A stretch of 64,000 nt of DNA from Rhizobium bangladeshense (GCF_017357245.1 NZ_CP071612.1:2669001-2733000); one strand, 5' to 3'; counted from the first letter of the stretch, positions 26,739-35,713 are shown. A program made the numbers and translations. The notes: a model not told the origin generated them from the letters alone.

Positions 26739-27662
26739 CTACACCTCGACGGAAAGCGCCTCCTTTACCGCCAATTCGGCCATGGCAAGGGCCGCCTCCC
26801 GGGTCTTGGCGGCGGCGATGAAGCGGCCATTATGGCAAAAGCTTGCGCCCTTTATGCCGCAGGCCGCTTCCAGCTCACCATTCGCAAGTCCGGCCCAGGC
26901 CGCCGGCAGGTCGGCCCGCAGCTCGAACCCCTCGTCGCCGCGTCGAATGCCGGTTACGCACCAATCCTTTTCGCGGGGGTGGACGACGAACAGCAGATGA
27001 TCGGCACCGGCCTTGACGATGGCGGGTCGGAAAGGCATTCCCCTCGGCAATTCCAGAACACGCCCCTGTCCCGCAGCCTCGATCGCCCGATAAACGATCG
27101 CCTCGGCCCGCAGTTTTGCGGCGCTCTGCGCGATCCCCGCCTCGACGAAACTGCGGGCAATGCCCAGCGCCGAGAGAAAGGCGCGATCGTCAGCCTCGGG
27201 CTCCGTCTCATCGAACACCGGTTTCAGGGTCTCGAGCAGCGCCGGCAGCGTCAAGCCCGCCAAAGGACCCGAGGGGCTGAGCGCGCCATTGTCGGTCAGG
27301 TCGATCGGCAGCACGAAACCGGTGTCGAAAGAGGCGTGGAGGGCCTCGACATGATCTTCGGGAAGACCGGAGGCTGCGAGATATTGACGGCCGTAATGCT
27401 TCCAGATCAGACCGAACGAGCTATAGGGCTGGCCATCGTCGCGCAGCGGCGCGCCGCGCTGGTGATGATCGAATACGCCTGTAGCAGAATTGTAGGCTCC
27501 GCCGACATCATAGATGATCCGGTCCGGAGCTGGCGTGATCCATTCCGGCGCCCGGCTGCGGATCAGACGCGCCTGCGGGAAAAGCCGCGTCAGGATGACG
27601 CTCGACAGCAATTCGTCGGCATGGAAACCACCGGAATGGGTGACGAGGAAATCGGGACTCAT
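26739..27662 (-). CDS. MYG1-family protein (DHH-like phosphoesterase fold)
   Basis: 307 aa, the family length. The metal-binding motifs HSGGFHADE (residues 9-17) and FDHHQRG (near 64) are intact, along with the conserved SSFGLIWKHYG and LPIDLTDNG. Eukaryotic MYG1 is a 3'-5' RNA exonuclease; bacterial members are uncharacterised, so a nuclease or phosphoesterase role is inference. Cytosolic. It stands alone between the beta-propeller gene (convergent) and an unrelated membrane protein. Confidence 0.88.
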   Translation of the reverse strand: MSPDFLVTHSGGFHADELLSSVILTRLFPQARLIRSRAPEWITPAPDRIIYDVGGAYNSATGVFDHHQRGAPLRDDGQPYSSFGLIWKHYGRQYLAASGLPEDHVEALHASFDTGFVLPIDLTDNGALSPSGPLAGLTLPALLETLKPVFDETEPEADDRAFLSALGIARSFVEAGIAQSAAKLRAEAIVYRAIEAAGQGRVLELPRGMPFRPAIVKAGADHLLFVVHPREKDWCVTGIRRGDEGFELRADLPAAWAGLANGELEAACGIKGASFCHNGRFIAAAKTREAALAMAELAVKEALSVEV

Positions 27663-27809
27663 GGAAGCTATGCGCCTTGTGGTTTGTGAGGATCCGCTTG
27701 CGGGTCGGAACGAGATAGCGGTTGCCGGTCGCTACCTCAACCCCGCTTTCGCCTGCTGGGCCGAGAGGCGCGCCGGCAGCCTTGAGAAGACATTTATCAA
27801 GGCAAGGGC

Positions 27810-28373
27810 TTAAGGCAGCGCCGGTCCCGGTTGTGCTGTGACAAGCGCGCGGCTCGACGCTGCGCCCATATGCAGGCAGATCAGTCCGATCACGGCCAGG
27901 GCGTTGATCAAAAGAACCTCGGCGACAACTGCTGCCGAGAACGCGCCGTCGCCTGACGGAAGCACTACCGCCGCGGCAAAGAGCACACCTTCATACGCAA
28001 TGAACCCGGCGGTAAAAGCGCCAGCCATGGTAACGGCTGGGCCGGTATCGAGGCGGAGCACGCCAAGTGATGCGGCGAGAGACGCAAATGTCGCGATACC
28101 GATCGTCAGCCCCCAGGCAAAGCTGTCGAAGGTCTGGGGATAGCCGAGCATGAGATATCCGACCGCCTGGTTGGCAAGCCAGGCAAGCAGCACCGCCGTT
28201 ATCGCCATCTGCCTGGGAAGAGCGACCGCCGAGACTGCCGCCAGGGCAACGAAAGGCGTGATGCAGGCGAAAAGCAGGCTGAGAGCGACGCTGGCGCCAG
28301 CAATGACCGTGACCCAGGCGGCGGCGAAACCGGGAGCAACCGGGCGCAAAGGAAGCTGATTTCGTTCGAGCAT
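27810..28373 (-). CDS. Hypothetical integral membrane protein
   Basis: 187 aa with five or six hydrophobic helices (about 18-52, 55-75, 85-107, 112-135, 140-165) and no charged motifs suggesting a substrate. Family not recognised. The start at 28373 (MLERNQLPLRP) follows GGAGTTTTGAA. It lies downstream of blh on the same strand with a RIME1-type element in between, so it may be the distal gene of the blh transcript. Confidence 0.65.
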   Translation of the reverse strand: MLERNQLPLRPVAPGFAAAWVTVIAGASVALSLLFACITPFVALAAVSAVALPRQMAITAVLLAWLANQAVGYLMLGYPQTFDSFAWGLTIGIATFASLAASLGVLRLDTGPAVTMAGAFTAGFIAYEGVLFAAAVVLPSGDGAFSAAVVAEVLLINALAVIGLICLHMGAASSRALVTAQPGPALP

Positions 28374-28406
28374 TTCAAAACTCCGTTCGACCGGGCGCGC
28401 ACACCT

Positions 28407-28511
28407 TACAGCGCAACGCGTCCTGTCGGACGCGCAAAGGACGCTGTAGCACCTTGAAACTGCGCATCATGCTTTCCGAACACCGATTCCGATTTTCGGA
28501 AAGCATGATGC
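28407..28511. repeat. RIME1-like intergenic mosaic element
   Basis: Two adjacent palindromes make up the known RIME1 architecture. The first is TACAGCG (28407-28413) paired with CGCTGTA (28442-28448), enclosing an inner CGCGTCC/GGACGCG pair. The second is a 17-base arm from 28464 to 28480 (GCATCATGCTTTCCGAA) paired with its complement at 28495-28511. The linking TAGCACCTTGAAA is also typical. RIME1 elements are found between genes in Rhizobium and Sinorhizobium; here it separates blh from the membrane protein gene. It could fold in RNA and uncouple expression of the two. Confidence 0.85.
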
Positions 28512-28584
28512 AATAGGAAATCATAGGCCAGTCCGGGAAAAAGGCCAGCCAGTTCATGACGGCCTCGCCTCCTCGTCGCCTCCA

Positions 28585-29865
28585 TCATAAGGCATCCAGC
28601 GGGATCTTCAGATACCGGCGGCCGTTCTCCTCTGGTTCCGGCAGCCGGCCGCCGCGGATATTGACCTGCAGCGCATGCAGCATCAGCTTCGGCTTGGGCA
28701 GTGTGCGGTCGCGCGCCTGACGCAGTGCGACGAAACCTGCCTCGTCTATGCCTGCAATATGCGCATTAGCGCGCTCTTGCGCTGCGACCGTGCTTTCCCA
28801 GCGCGGGTGACGGCCGCCCGGCTGGTAATCGTGGCCGGAAAAGAGCCGGGTCTCCTCGGGCAGCGACAGGATCGCCTGGATCGAGTGCCAGAGGGCGGTC
28901 GCACTGCCGCCGGGAAAATCCGTTCGCGCCGTCCCCGAGTCCGGCGTGAAAATCGTATCATGGACGAAGGCAGCATCGCCGATCACATAGGTCACCGATG
29001 CCAGCGTATGGCCGGGCGAAAACATCACATGGCCGGTAAGATCGCCGATTTCGAAAGTGTCGCCATCGGCAAAGAGCCGGTCCCATTGCGATCCGTCGGT
29101 TGCAAGCGTTGGCCAGTTATAGATCTCTTTCCAAAGCCTCTGCACATCGTTGACATGGACGCCGATCGCAGTTGGCGCGCCCGTCTTTTCCTTCAGATAA
29201 TGGGCGGCGGAGAAGTGATCGGCATGCGGATGCGTGTCGAGGATCCACTCCACAGTCATCCGCTCGCCCTCGATGTAGGCAAGCATGGCATCGGCGTTCA
29301 TCGTTCCCGTCGCGCCCGACATCTCGTCGAAGTCGAGCACGGGATCGATGATCGCACAGCGTTTCGTCGCCGGATCGGTGACGACATATTGCACGCTGCA
29401 GGTGCGGGGCTCGAAGAAGGCCTTCACCTGAGGCCGTGGGCTCGCCGCCTTTTCCAGCCAGCGGCGGGCGCCGGCAAGATCGAAGCCGAGGCTCTCGCCG
29501 AAGGTCTGGACATCCGCCGCCTTCATCCGCCCTTCGAGCACCTCGCCCAGCACATAGAGCGTCAATGCCCGCGTACCGCTCTTGCAATGGGCAACGACCG
29601 GCCCCTTAGCCTCAGCCATCGCCGACTGAAAGCCGCGGATGTCGGCCTCCGTAATCTCGTTCCCGTTCACCGGCACGAAACTGTAGGAGAGCCCCGCGGC
29701 GGCGGCGGAAATCTTTTCCGCCGCATTGCCTGGCTGGCCCGGCTCCTCGCCATCTGGCCTGGCATTAATGACCGCTGCGAAGCCCTGCTTGGCAAAATCG
29801 GCAAAATCGGCTGAATCTGGCTGTCCCGCCACCGATATCCGCTCATTGACCCTTACGGGCATCAT
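28585..29865 (-). CDS. blh: Bifunctional sulfurtransferase / persulfide dioxygenase (Blh type)
   Basis: About 426 aa. The N-terminal 110 residues are a DUF442/rhodanese-phosphatase-like domain with the active-site loop HCKSGTRA. The rest (from about 140) is an ETHE1-like metallo-beta-lactamase fold: THPHADHFSA, FSPGHTLASVTY, FVHDTIF and FSGHDYQPGGR supply the iron ligands. Such fusions oxidise persulfides formed from H2S and were first described as Blh in the BigR regulon of Agrobacterium and Xylella. Start at 29865 (MMPVRVNERI) or the next ATG. No bigR gene is next to it. The DsrE protein upstream supports a sulfur role. Confidence 0.9.
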   Translation of the reverse strand: MMPVRVNERISVAGQPDSADFADFAKQGFAAVINARPDGEEPGQPGNAAEKISAAAAGLSYSFVPVNGNEITEADIRGFQSAMAEAKGPVVAHCKSGTRALTLYVLGEVLEGRMKAADVQTFGESLGFDLAGARRWLEKAASPRPQVKAFFEPRTCSVQYVVTDPATKRCAIIDPVLDFDEMSGATGTMNADAMLAYIEGERMTVEWILDTHPHADHFSAAHYLKEKTGAPTAIGVHVNDVQRLWKEIYNWPTLATDGSQWDRLFADGDTFEIGDLTGHVMFSPGHTLASVTYVIGDAAFVHDTIFTPDSGTARTDFPGGSATALWHSIQAILSLPEETRLFSGHDYQPGGRHPRWESTVAAQERANAHIAGIDEAGFVALRQARDRTLPKPKLMLHALQVNIRGGRLPEPEENGRRYLKIPLDAL

Positions 29866-29973
29866 CGAAGCCTCCGCGCCGCCCATGCAGCGGTATCGCA
29901 TGTATAGCGGTACAATCTCACAAGTATATTGCCGAGCGCAAGAATAGACGATTCTGCTCTCGCGCCTGGCTCT

Positions 29974-30342
29974 TCAAAACGACAGCGTCGCCGCCCCTTG
30001 CTTGATCTCCGCATGCATGGCGCTGGCGCCAACGATGACGACGCCGTCGAGCAGATCTTCCTGCGCGTAACCGCGGGAGGTCACGCAGGGTGGGCAGGCC
30101 CAAATCGTGCCGCCGCGCTGCTGGAAATTCTCGATCAGACTTGACAGCGGGTCGAGCGGCGGCACATGCGTCATCCGCTGGCCGCCCTTCCGCACCAGGT
30201 CAATGGCAGCGCTCGTGAGGAACACCGAAACCCTCAGTCCGGCGGTGATGCCGCCATTGGCAATGGTAAAGGCGACGGAGGATAGTTCGGAATCGATGCC
30301 CTTGGTGACGAGTACGACCAGTTTGTCGCTTGGCGTTTGCAT
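29974..30342 (-). CDS. DsrE-family protein
   Basis: 122 aa, the small DsrE/DsrF fold (VVLVTKGIDSELSSVAFTIANGG, then a long helix and ending VVIVGASAMHAEI). The cysteine in IWACPPCVTSRG corresponds to the sulfur-carrying cysteine of peroxiredoxin-like DsrE proteins and could accept a persulfide. It begins 109 bases upstream of blh on the same strand, so the two probably form a sulfide/persulfide handling unit. It is divergent from the AraC regulator at 30443. Confidence 0.85.
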   Translation of the reverse strand: MQTPSDKLVVLVTKGIDSELSSVAFTIANGGITAGLRVSVFLTSAAIDLVRKGGQRMTHVPPLDPLSSLIENFQQRGGTIWACPPCVTSRGYAQEDLLDGVVIVGASAMHAEIKQGAATLSF

Positions 30343-30442
30343 AGTATTCTCCTGTGAGCTGACGTTCCATCTCAGCGAAGCTGTCCGCTTGGCCTGAACA
30401 AGATCATGATAGGAGGATGCGCGGGGCGCGTATTTGGCCGGA

Positions 30443-31438
30443 ATGCTTGAAGCCTTGCCCGAAAATCCAGCTGCTCAGGGTGTCATACGTGACGACGTGC
30501 TTTCGGCGCTGCTTTCGACCATCCGCCTTTCCGGTGCGCTGCAGTTCTGCTTTATGCCGACGGGCGACTGGCAGACCGATGCGGCGCCATCCCTGTCGGG
30601 CCTCTCGGGCAAGGCCTTCGGCACCATGCCCTTTCACATCGTCGTCGCCGGAAACTGCTGGCTGAAAACGGAGGGCGAAGAGACCGATCTCGAAGCCGGC
30701 GACGTGCTGGTGTTTCCCTTCGGCACCGGACATCAACTCGGCGCGGGCAAAAATGGCATGCTCGTGTTGCCGACGCGCGACCTGCCTGAGAAACCATGGC
30801 GTGAAATTCCGGTGCTGCGTTATGGCGAGGCGGCACAAGGGGTAAGGTTGCTCTGCGGCTATCTGCAGTGGGACGGCTTGAGCTTTGGACCTCTGCGCCA
30901 GTCGCTGCCGAAGCTCATCCATGTGAGAACCCGTGTCGCCAATGACGGCGATTGGCTGCGCGCCACCATCCGCCAGATGGTCGAGGAGGTCGACCGGCCA
31001 CGCGCCGGCGGCGTCTCGATGTTGCCGCGGTTGACGGAGCTCATCTTCATCGAGATCCTGCGCCACCAGATCAGCATGACCGCGCCAAAGGCAGCAGGCT
31101 GGCTCGCCGCGCTTGCCGACCCCGCCCTCTCGCGCTGCCTTTCCCTGATCCATGGCGATCCCGGCCGAGACTGGTCCCTGGAACAATTGGCAGCGGCCGC
31201 CGGCCTCTCGCGCAGCGCGCTCGCCGACCGATTCCAGGCCATCCTCGCCATCTCGCCCATCCGCTATGTCAGGGACTGGCGTCTCACTCTCGCCAGCACG
31301 GCGCTCGCCACCACCGCCCGGCCCATTGCGGCCATCGCCTGCGACGCCGGCTATGCCACCGAAGCCGCTTTCAACCGGGCCTTCTCCCGCGCCTTTGCCA
31401 CTCCGCCGGCGGCATGGCGGGCGATGGTCCGGAGCTGA
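30443..31438 (+). CDS. AraC-family regulator with cupin sensor
   Basis: 331 aa from the ATG at 30443 (MLEALPENPAAQG). The N-terminal cupin (AraC_binding_2-like, about 15-190) contains GTMPFHIVVAGNCWL and LEAGDVLVFPFGTGH. The C-terminal AraC DNA-binding domain (about 230-330) has WSLEQLAAAAGLSRSALADRF and PIAAIACDAGYATEAAFNRAF. A strong AGGAGG at 30411-30416 lies 26 bases upstream and belongs to an out-of-frame ATG; a TTG at 30434 in frame is possible. Divergent from dsrE-blh, which it may control. Confidence 0.88.
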   Translation: MLEALPENPAAQGVIRDDVLSALLSTIRLSGALQFCFMPTGDWQTDAAPSLSGLSGKAFGTMPFHIVVAGNCWLKTEGEETDLEAGDVLVFPFGTGHQLGAGKNGMLVLPTRDLPEKPWREIPVLRYGEAAQGVRLLCGYLQWDGLSFGPLRQSLPKLIHVRTRVANDGDWLRATIRQMVEEVDRPRAGGVSMLPRLTELIFIEILRHQISMTAPKAAGWLAALADPALSRCLSLIHGDPGRDWSLEQLAAAAGLSRSALADRFQAILAISPIRYVRDWRLTLASTALATTARPIAAIACDAGYATEAAFNRAFSRAFATPPAAWRAMVRS

Positions 31439-31658
31439 ACAACCCGGCCGGCCGAGTCCTGCTGGTCAGTGCGGTTGCGGTCGAATCGATCATCTCTCTC
31501 CCATTCCGGTTCCCGTCATGATTGACGCCTCGTCCCGAGCCTGTCACGCTCATCTTCCGATGGCAATGTGCGGCAGCCGCCATCGATTCTTTCGACCGCT
31601 CGACATAGCACATGGCCTCCGATTATCGTCGGCAGGAACGAACCGGATACGTTTCTAA

Positions 31659-32189
31659 ATGCCTTACGGGATCAGCCTCAAATGTCTTAACGACACCGCC
31701 TCATCGGTTTTCAAGCTCTGGGATGAAGCCGCAGCATTCGAAGAGGCGGCCTCGATGCGGGCTTTGCATTATCCGCCTCATATCACCCTCGCCGTCTATC
31801 AGGAGATTGCCATCGATCGCTTGGCAGAGGCAGCAGAACGTGTCTTCCGGGTCCGTCCTGCCGTTACGTCAAGTTTTTCGGGCATTGGTTACTTCGAGAA
31901 CGAATTGCTTATCTTATGGGCGCGGCCGAACTACGACGAGCAGCTCTTCCAACTGCATGCGGAACTTCACCGGGAAGTCGATCCCGCCCATTGTCATGCG
32001 CACTATCGGCCCGGCAACTGGGTGCCGCATTGCACGATCGCCACCAAAATCCCGAGGGCAAAATCGCAGGCAGCGATCAACTGGGCAAATCGAAACCGGA
32101 TGCAATTCTCGGTCACTTTCGATGCCGCAGACTGTGTGCGATTTCCGCCCGTGGAGGTCCTGAGCCAAACCGGGCTGGCATCGCAATGA
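31659..32189 (+). CDS. 2H phosphoesterase (2'-5' RNA ligase-like) protein
   Basis: 176 aa with the two HxT motifs that define the superfamily: HITLAVY (H41, T43) and HCTIATK (H124, T126). The spacing and length match LigT/YjcG-like proteins, which cleave or form 2'-5' linkages or cyclic phosphates in RNA or nucleotides. Cytosolic. The gene stands alone on the plus strand with 220 bases of non-coding sequence before it. The physiological substrate is unknown. Confidence 0.8.
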   Translation: MPYGISLKCLNDTASSVFKLWDEAAAFEEAASMRALHYPPHITLAVYQEIAIDRLAEAAERVFRVRPAVTSSFSGIGYFENELLILWARPNYDEQLFQLHAELHREVDPAHCHAHYRPGNWVPHCTIATKIPRAKSQAAINWANRNRMQFSVTFDAADCVRFPPVEVLSQTGLASQ

Positions 32190-32275
32190 TCGCAAAGTCA
32201 GCAAAAAGCCCCGCCAATCATTCATGGGGCTGCTCATGCTGAAAATCGGCCGGCATTAAGACCTAGGAGGAATCG

Positions 32276-32431
32276 ATGATCACCTTCTGCCAATCTAAGG
32301 CTTGCGCAACCAACATGCCTGCCGAGAATCTCCCGCCTGCCCTGTTCTCGTCCGGAAGCCAGATAGCTCTACCTTGCCATTGGAGGACCGCTCCCCGCCT
32401 GTGGCATAAGTCAAGCAGCAGATCGCGCTGA
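32276..32431 (+). CDS. Possible small protein (51 aa)
   Basis: An ATG at 32276 preceded by AGGAGG with ideal spacing opens a 51-codon frame ending in TGA. The product has three cysteines, no membrane helix and a basic C-terminus (HKSSSRSR). It lies in the otherwise empty 319-base gap after the 2H phosphoesterase, following a small AGCCCC/GGGGCT hairpin near 32208-32231. The only argument for it is the strong ribosome-binding site. Confidence 0.3.
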   Translation: MITFCQSKACATNMPAENLPPALFSSGSQIALPCHWRTAPRLWHKSSSRSR

Positions 32432-32508
32432 ACCGTAGCCTTGGGCGAAGCCCGCGCCCCAGGATCACGTCGTCACAATGCATTCACCTCAAGCGCGGAT
32501 GGGTGAAA

Positions 32509-32919
32509 TCAATCCTGGCCCTGCAAGCGATCTATCACCTGCAGCAACAGATCGGCGCAAACCTTCATTGGTTCGTCCTCCGCGCATTTCAGGTCTATCC
32601 GGGTATCTCCATCCTCGATCTCGAAGTGGGCTGCCTTGGTCTGCGGCGGCATGCGATGACCTCGGTAACCATGAAAGCCCATGCCGCCTCTCGAACCATG
32701 CCACCGGTCGTCGGGACGGTCTCGGGACGGCTCATCCGAGCCGCGACGCATACTCCCCTCGTTATCAGGCGCCGACGGCGGAGGTGGCGACACGGGCTCG
32801 GTCGCTGCGGGCGGCTCCACGGCGGGTGGTGAGGCGGGTGGTGAGGCGGGCGGCTGTTGGGCGAATGCGGTGGCGGCCGATGCTGCAAGGGCTAGACCGG
32901 ATAGCAAAAATCTTTGCAT
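32509..32919 (-). CDS. Secreted Pro-rich hypothetical protein
   Basis: 136 aa. A signal peptide (residues 1-20, cut at AFAQQ) is followed by a proline-rich linker (PPASPPASPPAVEPP...) and a charged, Gly/His-rich middle (HGSRGGMGFHGYRGHRM). The conserved-looking C-terminal part (HFEIEDGDTRIDLKCAEDEPMK split by CADLLLQVIDRL) has two cysteines. It is probably periplasmic; function unknown. Divergent from ftsZ2. Confidence 0.7.
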   Translation of the reverse strand: MQRFLLSGLALAASAATAFAQQPPASPPASPPAVEPPAATEPVSPPPPSAPDNEGSMRRGSDEPSRDRPDDRWHGSRGGMGFHGYRGHRMPPQTKAAHFEIEDGDTRIDLKCAEDEPMKVCADLLLQVIDRLQGQD

Positions 32920-33239
32920 GGGGATGTTCCTTTCAGAGAAGACGCATGCCTGTAAACACCGCGGCGCGACTTTGGTTCACACGCCGTTGGAGCTTGTGAT
33001 CGAAATCAGCAACGCTGCCGGACCTCTCGCATGAAAGGACGCCACTGCGGTCAGAGGAAACGCCATGCGCTTGCCGGCTGTCTCGGATTTGCCAACAAAG
33101 AGCTGACAAGAACTTCGCGCTGCTTAAGGCCGCCATCGCTTCTTTCGCCTCGCCTCTGCCTTGTTGGGCGACTATGCTCGACGCCGATTCGCTGTCCGCG
33201 ACGAGGGCGTGCGGAAACGACATATCAAAGGAGAGTGCG
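32920..33239. other. Divergent intergenic region before ftsZ2
   Basis: 320 bases between the start of the secreted protein (minus) and ftsZ2 (plus). It must carry both promoters. An in-frame ATG at 33174 would lengthen ftsZ2 by 22 residues but has no ribosome-binding site. No repeat or RNA gene seen. Confidence 0.4.
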
Positions 33240-34262
33240 ATGACGGACGCCAAGAGCGGCATTACCGGGCTGCGGCCGCAAATCACTGTGGTCGGCGTCG
33301 GCGGCGGCGGCGGCAATGCGATCAACAATATGATTGCGGAAAAGCTCGCAGGCGTCGAATTCGTCGCAGCAAATACCGATGCCCAGGTTCTCGCTACCTC
33401 TAAAGCGTCGCGCCGCATCCAGCTCGGCGCCAATGTGACGGAGGGCTTGGGAGCCGGTTCTCTGCCGGAAGTCGGTCATGCGGCGGCAGAAGAATCGATC
33501 GACGAGATCATGGACCACCTTGCCGGGTCGCACATGTGCTTCGTCACCGCCGGAATGGGCGGAGGAACGGGCACCGGCGCAGCCCCCGTCATTGCGCGCG
33601 CCGCACGCTCGGCCGGCATCCTGACCGTTGGCGTCGTCACCAAGCCCTTCACTTTCGAGGGCAATCGCCGCATGCGGACGGCGGAAGCTGGCATCGAGGC
33701 GCTTCGTCAGGCCGCTGACACCGTTATCGTCATTCCCAATCAGAACCTCTTCCGCATCGCCGATGCGAAAACCACCTTCGCCGATGCTTTCATGACGGCC
33801 GACCGGGTGCTCTTTGCCGGCGTCGGCTGCATCACCGACCTCATCGTCAAGGAAGGCCTGATTAACCTCGATTTCGCCGACGTTAAGTCGGTCATGCAGG
33901 GAATGGGCCGTGCCATGATGGGCACCGGCGAAGCCGCCGGCGAAAGCCGGGCGATGAAGGCGGCGGAGGCGGCAATCGCCAACCCGCTTCTGGACGACAT
34001 CTCGATGAGGGGCGCCAGGGGCGTGCTGATCTCGATCTCCGGCGGCTCGGATATGACCCTGTTCGAAGTCGACGAGGCGGCAAGCCGTATTCGCGACGAA
34101 GTGCAGGACGACGCCGATATCGTCGTCGGCGCGATTTTCGACCGCAGCCTCGACGGCAAATTCCGCGTCTCGGTGGTGGCGACCGGCCTGGAAGGGAACT
34201 CTCTCTCCGCGTCCCCTTCTCACGCCCCCGCCGAACCGATCCAGACGCGTACGCTGCAGTAA
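33240..34262 (+). CDS. ftsZ2: Second, short FtsZ (FtsZ2)
   Basis: 340 aa from the ATG at 33240 ([10 protein letters not shown]), preceded by AAAGGAGAGTGCG. The tubulin-type GTPase core is intact: [24 protein letters not shown] (residues 107-116) and the T7 loop [11 protein letters not shown] needed for GTP hydrolysis between subunits. The protein ends about 20 residues after the GTPase and C-terminal domains. It lacks the long linker and the terminal peptide through which FtsZ binds FtsA and ZipA. The same short form is known as FtsZ2 in Sinorhizobium meliloti. No ftsQ or ftsA is adjacent, so this is not the division-cluster copy. Confidence 0.93.
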   Translation: MTDAKSGITGLRPQITVVGVGGGGGNAINNMIAEKLAGVEFVAANTDAQVLATSKASRRIQLGANVTEGLGAGSLPEVGHAAAEESIDEIMDHLAGSHMCFVTAGMGGGTGTGAAPVIARAARSAGILTVGVVTKPFTFEGNRRMRTAEAGIEALRQAADTVIVIPNQNLFRIADAKTTFADAFMTADRVLFAGVGCITDLIVKEGLINLDFADVKSVMQGMGRAMMGTGEAAGESRAMKAAEAAIANPLLDDISMRGARGVLISISGGSDMTLFEVDEAASRIRDEVQDDADIVVGAIFDRSLDGKFRVSVVATGLEGNSLSASPSHAPAEPIQTRTLQ

Positions 34263-34358
34263 GCGGCCGCAGTTTACCGGCCGGTTTGCCAGACACTGGC
34301 CGGATAAACATCGCTCCCAAAATGCAGAAGAATACTGCGACGCATACTTCGAGACTCC

Positions 34359-34391
34359 GCCCCTCAGGCTGTGCACCTCAGCATGAGGGGC
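34359..34391. terminator. Hairpin downstream of ftsZ2
   Basis: GCCCCTCA (34359-34366) is paired with TGAGGGGC (34384-34391), with further CTCC/GGAG pairing outside. It lies about 100 bases after the ftsZ2 stop and before the lipoprotein gene. There is no T-run, so it could equally be a leader structure of the next gene. Confidence 0.35.
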
Positions 34392-34446
34392 ATCGGAGGA
34401 TGCCGCGTCAAAACTCAAGAGAGCCTCCGCGGAAATTGAGAGAAAT

Positions 34447-34860
34447 TTGAAAAACCTGTTTATATCAGTCGCATTATCCCTAACAACGGCTCTCCTTTCG
34501 AGCTGCACGACAACCTCCGAGGGCTTCCGGCAGCAGTCCCTGTCAGTCACGGTGCGCAGCGGCGTCAGAACGCTGGTGGCCAAGAACTGGCATATCGCCG
34601 ACGACTGCCGCCAGATCGACTATCCCGCCATGGATGTGGTCGAAAAGCCGAAACACGGGCGTCTCGAAATCGTCCATGAACCGCTCTTCCCCAAGCTCGA
34701 CGGAAAAACTTCGAAATGCGAAAGCGTCAAGATTAACGGCGTCGTCGGCTATTATACGGCTGACAAGGGCTACACCGGTAGCGACCGGCTCGTCATCCGC
34801 TCACCTTACGAAGAGGGGAAGACAGAGGAAGGTGTATTGAGCGTGAAGGTAGTCAATTAA
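34447..34860 (+). CDS. Small lipoprotein
   Basis: 137 aa starting at a TTG (34447). The lipobox LLSSC near residue 20 follows a hydrophobic signal, so it should be lipid-anchored. The mature part has two more cysteines (DDCRQIDY, TSKCES) and a beta-rich region ending GYTGSDRLVIRSPYEEGKTE, similar in flavour to cadherin/Ig-like folds in secreted rhizobial proteins. No family assigned. It is convergent with the XRE regulator at 34889. Confidence 0.7.
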   Translation: MKNLFISVALSLTTALLSSCTTTSEGFRQQSLSVTVRSGVRTLVAKNWHIADDCRQIDYPAMDVVEKPKHGRLEIVHEPLFPKLDGKTSKCESVKINGVVGYYTADKGYTGSDRLVIRSPYEEGKTEEGVLSVKVVN

Positions 34861-34888
34861 AGGCGTCTGCCGCCCAGTACCGGCTGTC

Positions 34889-35713
34889 TCATCCGACCAA
34901 TCCCCGGATCTTCGCCGCATCCTCGGCCGTCGTCGGATTGTACACCACCATGCTGAGATCCGGCCGGCCGTCCACCTGGAAGGCGGAATATTCGAAAGAG
35001 AGCGGTCCGAGCACCGGGTGCTTGATGTGTTTGGCGCCCTCGCCGTGGGTGCGAACGTCGTTGTCACGCCACATGGCCCGGAATTCCGGGCTCTTCCGGC
35101 AGAGCTCGTCGACCAGCGGCTCCACCTCGGCGGCAGCGCCTGCGCGTGCCGCATCCACCCGGAAGGCGGCGACGACGAAGCGGGCCACACTTTCCCAGTC
35201 GTATTGGGCGGCGCGCACGCGTGGATCGAGGAAGATGAAGCGCAGCACGTTGCGCTCTTCGGGCGGCAGTGCGCCGTAGTCGGTGAGTAGCACAGTCGCG
35301 GCCCGGTTCCAGGCGACCACGTCCCAAATTGCGGTGCGGATTAGTGCCGGGCTGGGGTCAAGCGCGTCAAGCACACCCTGCAGCCGCGGCGTGACACCAG
35401 CTTGCCCGCGGTAGCGCACCTCAGGCGGGCGGCCGAGACCGATGAGGAAGAGGTGCTCGCGCTCGATATCCGTCAGCATCAGCGCCCGCGCAATTCGGTC
35501 GAGCACATCGGCGGACGGCGCGCCGCCGCGGCCTTGCTCCAGCCAGGTGTACCAGGTCGCACTGATATTGGCGCGGCTCGCCACCTCCTCCCGGCGCAGG
35601 CCGGGTGTGCGGCGTCGCTCGCCAGCAAAGCCGAGGGCGGCGGGATCAAGCCTGGCACGGCGGTCCCTAAGGTAGGCGCCGAGCCGGTTCTCGAAGGCGG
35701 CAAATTCGCTCAT
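34889..35713 (-). CDS. XRE-family regulator with MmyB-like ligand domain
   Basis: 274 aa from the ATG at 35713 (MSEFAAFENRLG); an in-frame GTG at 35725 is possible. The N-terminal helix-turn-helix (RTPGLRREEVASRANISATWYTWLEQGRG) and the C-terminal domain from about 105 (TAIWDVVAWNRAATVLLTDYG, RNVLRFIFLDPRVR) are those of the MmyB family, whose ligand domain binds a fatty-acid-like molecule. In other bacteria these regulators control the adjacent, divergent dehydrogenase gene. The same arrangement is seen here with the SDR gene at 35805 and two operator-like repeats between. Confidence 0.9.
   Translation of the reverse strand: MSEFAAFENRLGAYLRDRRARLDPAALGFAGERRRTPGLRREEVASRANISATWYTWLEQGRGGAPSADVLDRIARALMLTDIEREHLFLIGLGRPPEVRYRGQAGVTPRLQGVLDALDPSPALIRTAIWDVVAWNRAATVLLTDYGALPPEERNVLRFIFLDPRVRAAQYDWESVARFVVAAFRVDAARAGAAAEVEPLVDELCRKSPEFRAMWRDNDVRTHGEGAKHIKHPVLGPLSFEYSAFQVDGRPDLSMVVYNPTTAEDAAKIRGLVG

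Noticed and set aside
28375..28557. 60-aa reverse-strand frame downstream of blh
   Set aside because: Most of it is RIME1 sequence. Kept only as a possible remnant in the findings.
30417..30665. Start at ATG 30417 with a perfect AGGAGG
   Set aside because: It is out of frame with the AraC protein and yields no recognisable product. The strong ribosome-binding site may act by coupling or be accidental.
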